Assembly: GCF_028598555.1 (NCBI RefSeq)
Contig: NZ_JAQRFN010000002.1
Span: 124,001-188,000, forward strand
Direction of reading: 5' to 3'
Origin: Xenorhabdus anantnagensis
Lineage (GTDB): Bacteria > Pseudomonadota > Gammaproteobacteria > Enterobacterales > Enterobacteriaceae
DNA: 64,000 nt
The notes under the pieces are model-generated. The model did not search any database, was not told where the DNA came from, and saw nothing but the letters and a program-made list of their open reading frames with translations. Both the position numbers and the translations under genes were made by a program. Positions 58,953 to 64,000 of the stretch are shown here, piece after piece; positions within the stretch are counted from its first letter, which is position 1; each line of letters starts with the position of its first letter.

Positions 58953-59216
58953 ATGGAAAAACAAGCTATTTTTCAGGAAATATCCCAGCTATTGGTTCAG
59001 TTGTTCGAATTGTCCCCCGAAGACATTACGCCTGAATCACGACTCTATGAAGATTTGGAACTCGATAGCATTGATGCGGTTGATATGGTTGTTCACTTAC
59101 AGAAGAAAACCGGACGCAAGATCAAACCTGAAGCATTCAAATCCGTTCGTACTGTGCAGGATGTCGTGGATGCCGTGGAACAGTTATTGAAAGAGCAATC
59201 GTTAAAAAACCAGTAA
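58953..59216 (+). CDS. apeF: ApeF, acyl carrier protein
   Basis: 87 residues. The carrier motif DLELDSIDAVDMVVHL has the phosphopantetheine Ser (about residue 36). Second carrier, 14 bases after apeE with GAGCAGGTG before its start. Sequence clearly distinct from ApeE, so not a recent duplicate. Confidence 0.9.
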   Translation: MEKQAIFQEISQLLVQLFELSPEDITPESRLYEDLELDSIDAVDMVVHLQKKTGRKIKPEAFKSVRTVQDVVDAVEQLLKEQSLKNQ

Positions 59217-59264
59217 TCAGCAATAAATAATCAGTAAAGCAGAAACAAATATTTGGGTAGTTAA

Positions 59265-59840
59265 TTGAAGCCGTTGATTTTATTGCTCCGTATTACCAAT
59301 ACCGTGATGTTAATCGCCTGGCCGTTCTTGGTCTGGGCGATGGTTAACTACGGGCAATTTCATGCCATGTTGATCGTCATTATTTTATTTTTTGTTTTGC
59401 GATTATTGTTAAGCAGGCATCAACCCCACAATCAGCAGAAAGCTGGCTGGCATACCGGATGGATATTGTCCATAGCAGGGATAGCCTTGGGGCTGGCCAG
59501 TTTATTCCTTCGCAGTCACCAGCTTCTTATGTACTACCCGGTAGTCGTTAATGCTGTTCTGCTGATTCTGTTTAGCAGCTCATTGCGTTACGGCCCACCC
59601 ATTATTGAAAAAATAGCCCGTATCAAAGAGCCGGATTTACCCCCTGAGGGCATTGCCTATACACGTAAAGTCACCTACATCTGGTGCCTGTTCTTTATGT
59701 TCAATGGCGCAGTAGCACTTGGAACTTGCCTGTATAACGACATGAACTTATGGACATTGTGGAACGGAATGGTGAGCTACCTATTAATTGGGTTACTCAT
59801 TTCCATTGAATGGCTGGTACGCCAGCGGGTAAAAAAATGA
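59265..59840 (+). CDS. apeG: ApeG, membrane protein (COG4648 type)
   Basis: 191 residues with about five membrane helices (for example LLRITNTVMLIAWPFLVWAM, SIAGIALGLASLFL, LFFMFNGAVALG). The start is TTG at 59265, giving MKPLILLLRITN. Contains GPPIIEKIARIKEPDLPPEG, typical of this family. A conserved APE-cluster member whose role is unknown. Its stop TGA overlaps the apeH start (ATGA). Confidence 0.85.
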   Translation: MKPLILLLRITNTVMLIAWPFLVWAMVNYGQFHAMLIVIILFFVLRLLLSRHQPHNQQKAGWHTGWILSIAGIALGLASLFLRSHQLLMYYPVVVNAVLLILFSSSLRYGPPIIEKIARIKEPDLPPEGIAYTRKVTYIWCLFFMFNGAVALGTCLYNDMNLWTLWNGMVSYLLIGLLISIEWLVRQRVKK

Positions 59841-61225
59841 TGAAAGCACAACCCATATCTCAATGGCTATCAGAAGATAATCATCCCGACAGGCTAATCA
59901 GTTGGGGGAATCACGCCATCAGCCTGAATATACTTCGGCAGGATGTGACCACGTTATATTTACGCTTGAAAGTACACGCAAAAGACCAAAAACGCTCAGC
60001 GTTCCGCTGGGCCTTGTGTTTTGACGATAGTTACAGTTTCTGTGTCGCGCTGCTGGCAACACTTCATGCTGGTAAAACTCCCGTTATTCCGGGTCATTGC
60101 CGCGAAGCTCAATTACAAGAGCAACAATCTCTGTTTGATGGTGTATTGACCGATTTACCCCTGACCTTATCCTGTCCTTGTTTACGGATTACACCATCAA
60201 ATCCAGAAATTGATGTTACAGAAAAAACCTCGTTGAACATTACATTGCCAGCCATCTTACCGGATGCCACTTTGGTGATGTTTACTTCTGGTTCAACCGG
60301 TATTCCGCAACAAGTGCTCAAAACTGTGGCAGTCATGGATCTTGAATCCCAATGGCTGGCTTCCCTGTGGGGAAATAAGCTGCAATCCTGCGTTGTCAGA
60401 TCTTCAGTCAGCCACCAACATTTGTATGGTTTAACCTTCCGCATCTGGCTGCCAATGGCTCTGGGGTTACCGTTCGATCGCAAAATGGTGGAATTTCCCG
60501 AACAGCTTACCAATAGCCCACGTTGTGCGCTGATCAGTAGCCCTGCCTTCCTGCAACGGCTGGATGAAAAACTTCCTGCCCCTGATTGTACTTTTGTAGT
60601 TTCAGCGGGTGGCCCATTGCATTTTGCCTGTGCAGAACGATCAATGCAGTGGCTCAACATTCCGCCTAATGAAATTTATGGCTGTACTGAAACAGGCATA
60701 ATGGCCTGGCGAAGCCGTAAAACAAATAACGAAGTCTGGACGACATTTGAGGGCGTTTCATTCCAGGAGGATGGAGAAAGAAATGTACGCGTCTATTCTC
60801 CTCTACTTTCTGATCCCTCTGGTCTGATTCTGGACGATCAGTTTGACTTTGATGAGCAAGGTAATTTTGCTTTATTGGGGCGGCGGGATCGTCTGGTGAA
60901 AATTGAAGAAAAACGCATTTCCCTGTCAGAAATTGAACGTCGACTGCGTGAAATTTCTGGTATCACTGACGCTGTTGCATTGCTTATTAATCGAGGTAAG
61001 CGCAATAACATTGGCGCGGTAGTCGTTTTAGATCACGCAACCTACAAACGTTATCAGCAGCAGGGAATTCGCAAGCTGTCACAAGATTGGCGTCACCAAT
61101 TAAAGCCTTGGCTGGAATCTGTCGCATTGCCACGTTATTGGCGAGTCGTTGAAGCCATTCCCCTGAATGCCCAAAGCAAGCGTTCATGGCCTGCTTTACA
61201 GGAGCTATTTAATGAAACCCATTGA
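59837..61225 (+). CDS. apeH: ApeH, AMP-dependent acyl/aryl-ACP ligase
   Basis: 462 residues from the ATG at 59837 (a second ATG follows directly). ANL-family adenylating enzyme. The P-loop is FTSGSTGIPQQV (about residue 152), the A5 region has EIYGCTETGIMAW, the A8 hinge GRRDRLVKIEEKRIS, and the C-terminal lysine NAQSKRSW. It likely activates the aromatic starter (4-hydroxybenzoate type) for loading on an ACP. Overlaps apeG by 4 and apeI by 14 bases. Confidence 0.88.
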   Translation: MMKAQPISQWLSEDNHPDRLISWGNHAISLNILRQDVTTLYLRLKVHAKDQKRSAFRWALCFDDSYSFCVALLATLHAGKTPVIPGHCREAQLQEQQSLFDGVLTDLPLTLSCPCLRITPSNPEIDVTEKTSLNITLPAILPDATLVMFTSGSTGIPQQVLKTVAVMDLESQWLASLWGNKLQSCVVRSSVSHQHLYGLTFRIWLPMALGLPFDRKMVEFPEQLTNSPRCALISSPAFLQRLDEKLPAPDCTFVVSAGGPLHFACAERSMQWLNIPPNEIYGCTETGIMAWRSRKTNNEVWTTFEGVSFQEDGERNVRVYSPLLSDPSGLILDDQFDFDEQGNFALLGRRDRLVKIEEKRISLSEIERRLREISGITDAVALLINRGKRNNIGAVVVLDHATYKRYQQQGIRKLSQDWRHQLKPWLESVALPRYWRVVEAIPLNAQSKRSWPALQELFNETH

Positions 61226-61571
61226 AATTCACCGCGAGCAACCTGCTCAAAATGAGGTCATTGTACAATTGTACTTAGACCCCGATTTGGATTGGTTCCA
61301 AGGGCATTTTCCCATTCAACCACTTCTGCCGGGTGTGGCTCAAATCGATTGGGTCATGCATTATGCCGAAACGCTGTTGGCATCGGGCTGGTCTTTCGCT
61401 TCGATTGAAATGGTGAAATTCCAGCTCCCTCTGCAACCGGGCGATAAACTACTATTGAAAATCAAATGGGATGACGAAAAATATCTCCTGACTTTCCATT
61501 ATGATGTAGAAGCTCAGAACGGAAGCGAAAGCCAGACAGCAAGCCAAGGAAAGATAAAGTTATGTCGCTGA
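61212..61571 (+). CDS. apeI: ApeI, FabA/FabZ-type 3-hydroxyacyl-ACP dehydratase subunit
   Basis: 119 residues from the ATG at 61212, with GGAG at 61201-61204. Hotdog fold with the active-site histidine in FQGHFPIQPLLPGVAQIDW (about residue 35). In Xenorhabdus ApeI works as a heterodimer with ApeP, expected to the right of the window. It overlaps both neighbours, indicating a tightly coupled operon. Confidence 0.87.
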   Translation: MKPIEIHREQPAQNEVIVQLYLDPDLDWFQGHFPIQPLLPGVAQIDWVMHYAETLLASGWSFASIEMVKFQLPLQPGDKLLLKIKWDDEKYLLTFHYDVEAQNGSESQTASQGKIKLCR

Positions 61572-63370
61572 GCGCAAATACGAGCGTCAGTACGATTACG
61601 CCCTGCGTGGTTATTCCTTGTTATAACCACGGCGCAACCATGCCTGCGGTACTGGAAAGATTATCCCCTTATCATCTCCACTGCTTTATCGTGGATGATG
61701 GCAGCGCTCCCGACACTCAACACCGTCTTGAAGATTTAGCAAAGTCCGTTCCTAATGTAACGCTTATCCGCCTTGAACATAATCAGGGCAAAGGTGGAGC
61801 AGTCATGGCAGGAATGCGGGCAGCCGCAAATTCAGGCTATAGCCATGCCTTACAGATTGATGCCGATGGGCAACATTGCCTTGCCGATATCCCCCTGTTT
61901 TTGGCGAAGGCGCAGCAGTATCCCAATCACTTGATTTCCGGCAATCCAAAGTATGATGTTTCCGTGCCAAAATCCCGCCTTTATGGGCGCTATATCACCC
62001 ATTTCTGGGTTTGGGTGGAAACGCTTTCTTTATCCATTAAAGACAGTATGTGTGGCTTTCGTGTTTATCCGCTGGCTCCTACGCTACAACTGTTGGCTAA
62101 AAAAGATGTTGGTCGTCGCATGGATTTTGATATTGAAATCATGGTGCGGCTCTATTGGCAGGGAACAGAAAGTCAATTTGTGCCAACCAAAGTCACCTAC
62201 CCTGAAAATGGTCTATCCCATTTCGATGCGTTGAGGGATAACCTCAGCATTTCATGGATGCATACCCGCCTGTTTTTCGGCATGTTACCGCGCATTCCTT
62301 CTTTATTATGGCGCAAACAACAGTTATGCCGTAAACAACAGTTATGCCGTAAGCGACCGGGAATAAATAGCCAGCATTGGTCAGATATTCAAGAACGCAA
62401 AGGGCTGCTTGGCATGAAGTTCATGCTGGCGGTTTATCGATGGTTCGGACGCAAACCTTTTGAGTTGCTGCTTTACCCTATTGTTGGCTATTTCTGGGCA
62501 ACGGGTAATTCACAGCGGCAGGCATCCCGCCAATACCTTGAGCGACTGAAACAAACCATGCAACACAAAGGCATCACTATTCCACAGAGCCTTAATAGTT
62601 ATCGCCATTACCTGCGTTTTGGCACAGCCATGCTGGACAAAATCGCAAGCTGGCGTGGTGACTTAAAATGGGGAAAAGATATCGAGTTTGCGGCGGGAGC
62701 AGAACAAACTCTTTTGGGTGAAAAACCTTTGGGTGAAAAACCTTTGGATGGAAACTCAGGCGGAAAACTGCTGTTGGTTTCGCATTTGGGCGATATTGAA
62801 GTCTGCCGGGCGCTGGCGCAACAAACGGGTAAACAGACCATCAATGCACTGGTATTTACTGAACACGCCGAACGTTTCAAGCAGATTATTGAAGAAGTTT
62901 CACCGCAAGCCGGAATCAATTTATTACCAGTAACGGATGTCGGAGCAGATACCGCCATCATGCTGAAAGAAAAAATTGAGGCCGGTGAATGGGTGGCAAT
63001 TGTCGGTGACCGGATTGCCGTTAATCCTTCTCGCACCAATACCCAACGCGTTGTATGGAGCCAGTTTCTCGGTCATTCTGCACCATTTCCACAGGGGCCA
63101 TTTATCCTTGCTTCGGTATTGCGCTGCCCCGTACTGCTGATGTTCGCTCTCCGGCAAAATAACCAATTCAAAATTTATTGTGAACATTTTGCCAATCCTC
63201 TGGAATTGCCACGTAAACAACGAGAACAAACGTTGCAGCAGGCGGTAGATCTCTACGCTTCCCGATTGGAACACCATGCCCTGCAATCCCCGCTCGATTG
63301 GTTTAATTTTTTCGATTTTTGGCAATTACCGTCTGATCGAACAAATTCTGCCCGGAAAAATAAGGAATAA
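61562..63370 (+). CDS. apeJ: ApeJ, fused glycosyltransferase 2 and LpxL-like acyltransferase
   Basis: 602 residues. Residues 1-240: GT2 domain with CVVIPCYNHGATMPAVLERL, FIVDDGS, GKGGAVMAGM and QIDADGQH (DxD site). Residues about 280-600: LpxL/HtrB-type acyltransferase with LLVSHLGDIEVCRAL (HX4-like box) and GDRIAVNPSRTNT. Two short tandem duplications, QLCRK and GEKPL, lie in or near the linker. The fused enzyme would build a membrane anchor for the polyene; this is inferred. Confidence 0.87.
   Translation: MSLSANTSVSTITPCVVIPCYNHGATMPAVLERLSPYHLHCFIVDDGSAPDTQHRLEDLAKSVPNVTLIRLEHNQGKGGAVMAGMRAAANSGYSHALQIDADGQHCLADIPLFLAKAQQYPNHLISGNPKYDVSVPKSRLYGRYITHFWVWVETLSLSIKDSMCGFRVYPLAPTLQLLAKKDVGRRMDFDIEIMVRLYWQGTESQFVPTKVTYPENGLSHFDALRDNLSISWMHTRLFFGMLPRIPSLLWRKQQLCRKQQLCRKRPGINSQHWSDIQERKGLLGMKFMLAVYRWFGRKPFELLLYPIVGYFWATGNSQRQASRQYLERLKQTMQHKGITIPQSLNSYRHYLRFGTAMLDKIASWRGDLKWGKDIEFAAGAEQTLLGEKPLGEKPLDGNSGGKLLLVSHLGDIEVCRALAQQTGKQTINALVFTEHAERFKQIIEEVSPQAGINLLPVTDVGADTAIMLKEKIEAGEWVAIVGDRIAVNPSRTNTQRVVWSQFLGHSAPFPQGPFILASVLRCPVLLMFALRQNNQFKIYCEHFANPLELPRKQREQTLQQAVDLYASRLEHHALQSPLDWFNFFDFWQLPSDRTNSARKNKE
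62312..62347. repeat. In-frame 18-bp tandem duplication in apeJ
   Basis: CGCAAACAACAGTTATGC and CGTAAACAACAGTTATGC (one difference), giving RKQQLC twice in the linker between the GT2 and acyltransferase domains. Confidence 0.85.
62716..62745. repeat. In-frame 15-bp tandem duplication in apeJ
   Basis: GGGTGAAAAACCTTT twice without mismatch, giving GEKPL twice, just before the acyltransferase LLVSHLGD motif. Confidence 0.9.
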
Positions 63371-63373
63371 AAA

Positions 63374-63796
63374 ATGCTGACTGATCCCCGCTTTACGGCT
63401 GAGGTTGAATTATCTGTGCCATTTCATGATGCTGATCCAATGGGCGTTGTTTGGCATGGAAACTACTTTCGTTATTTTGAAATTGCCCGTGAGGCATTGA
63501 TGAGCCAACTCAATTATGGCTATCGGGAAATGAGTGAATCCGGCTATGTTTGGCCTGTCGTCGATGCCAAAATCAAGTACCGGGCCTCAGTGCTCTTTGA
63601 GCAAAAAATACGCGTCAGAGCCACCATTGAAGAATTTGAAAATCGCCTGAAAATTGCTTATCAGATTTTTGATGCAGCAAGCGGTAAAAAAACAACCGTA
63701 GGCTACACCATTCAGGTCGCCGTTTCTAAAGAAACACAGGAAATGAGTTTTATCAGCCCAGATATTTTATTCGAACGCATGGGGGTCAAGCCATGA
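63374..63796 (+). CDS. apeK: ApeK, 4-hydroxybenzoyl-CoA-type thioesterase
   Basis: 140 residues. Hotdog thioesterase with FHDADPMGVVWHGNYFRYFE (active-site Asp, about residue 16) followed by EIAREALM. The family cleaves acyl-CoA or acyl-ACP; here it may release or edit APE intermediates. Starts 3 bases after the apeJ stop and overlaps apeL by 4 bases. Confidence 0.88.
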   Translation: MLTDPRFTAEVELSVPFHDADPMGVVWHGNYFRYFEIAREALMSQLNYGYREMSESGYVWPVVDAKIKYRASVLFEQKIRVRATIEEFENRLKIAYQIFDAASGKKTTVGYTIQVAVSKETQEMSFISPDILFERMGVKP

Positions 63797-64000
63797 AAAA
63801 ATGGCGCTGGATACTGCTGCTCCTGACAGCAAGTTTCATGACAATCAATAACGTGGCACATGCCATCACGCTTGAAGAATTACAACAGCGGTTCGCCCAC
63901 CAGCCAATTGTGCGAGCACATTTCACACAAGTACGTCAAATTCAGGGCATGCCACAACCCCTCTCTTCCAACGGTGAAATGCTGGTTTCACAACATAAAG
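63793..64000 (+). CDS. apeL: ApeL, LolA-like outer membrane lipoprotein carrier (3' partial)
   Basis: First 69 codons; the gene runs off the window. Signal peptide MKKWRWILLLLTASFMTINN then VAHA, followed by ITLEELQQRFAHQPIVRAHF and TQVRQIQGMPQPLSSNGEML. The FxQ..R pattern and strand order match LolA-type carriers found in APE clusters. ATGA overlap with apeK. It probably helps move APE lipids to the outer membrane. Confidence 0.85.
   Translation, partial: MKKWRWILLLLTASFMTINNVAHAITLEELQQRFAHQPIVRAHFTQVRQIQGMPQPLSSNGEMLVSQHK

Overview
The window looks like chromosome of an enterobacterium of the Morganellaceae, most likely Xenorhabdus (possibly Photorhabdus). Gene content and order over about 2.8-36 kb follow the E. 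coli parC-parE-cpdA-nudF-tolC-ygiBC-ribB-ubiK-hldE-glnE-ygiF-ygiM-cca-folB-plsY-tsaD-rpsU-dnaG-rpoD neighbourhood. Base composition is fairly A+T rich, an ERIC-type repeat is present, insertion sequences are abundant, and an aryl polyene cluster of the Xenorhabdus type lies at the right edge. The genus is inferred from these features and not proven.

Layout. (1) 1-2676: two A+T-rich tandem paralogues of unknown function, the first cut by the window edge. (2) 2805-16477: ftsP, plsC, parC, parE, yqiA, cpdA, nudF (minus strand), tolC, ygiB, ygiC (plus), ygiD (minus). (3) 16916-36397: ribB with its FMN riboswitch, ubiK, an M15 peptidase, hldE, glnE, ygiF, ygiM, cca, folB, plsY, a zinc alcohol dehydrogenase, tsaD, the rpsU-dnaG-rpoD macromolecular synthesis genes and a GNAT acetyltransferase. 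(4) 36687-36762: tRNA-Ile(CAU) (ileX type). (5) 36763-44533: prophage scraps (tail-collar protein, terminase C-terminus) and an insertion-sequence pile-up (IS982, IS30-like, IS110, IS1111-like, IS30-like). (6) 44839-53309: azoreductase, DMT transporter, then a minus-strand block toxR-toxA-toxD-toxB-toxC-toxE that closely matches the toxoflavin (azapteridine) operon of Burkholderia. (7) 53758-55053: an intact IS1 and fragments of IS3- and IS701-family elements. (8) 55567-64000: the first part of an aryl polyene (APE) cluster, apeA to apeL, running off the right edge.

How the genes work together. The tox block contains its own GTP cyclohydrolase II (ToxB) and RibD-type deaminase/reductase (ToxE). 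These would duplicate the first steps of riboflavin synthesis and divert a pyrimidine intermediate to a 7-azapteridine, which ToxA then N-methylates; a LysR regulator (ToxR) sits just upstream. The housekeeping ribB in this window has an FMN riboswitch, and I see none in front of the tox genes, so the two pathways appear separately controlled. The usual toxFGHI exporter and toxJ are not here; the neighbouring YdcZ-like transporter and FMN azoreductase are candidate stand-ins. The APE genes encode a type II polyketide system (AMP ligase, two carrier proteins, chain-length-factor-like KS, dehydratase subunit, thioesterase, acyltransferases, methyltransferase, LolA-like carrier) for an outer-membrane aryl polyene pigment.

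Other notable points: 13 loci with 14-20 bp tandem duplications, several of them in frame inside genes; a Cca protein whose HD phosphohydrolase motif is deleted; Gly at the ParC position equivalent to E. coli Ser80; a short remnant that resembles yqiB; and a YgiF with a shortened CHAD domain.
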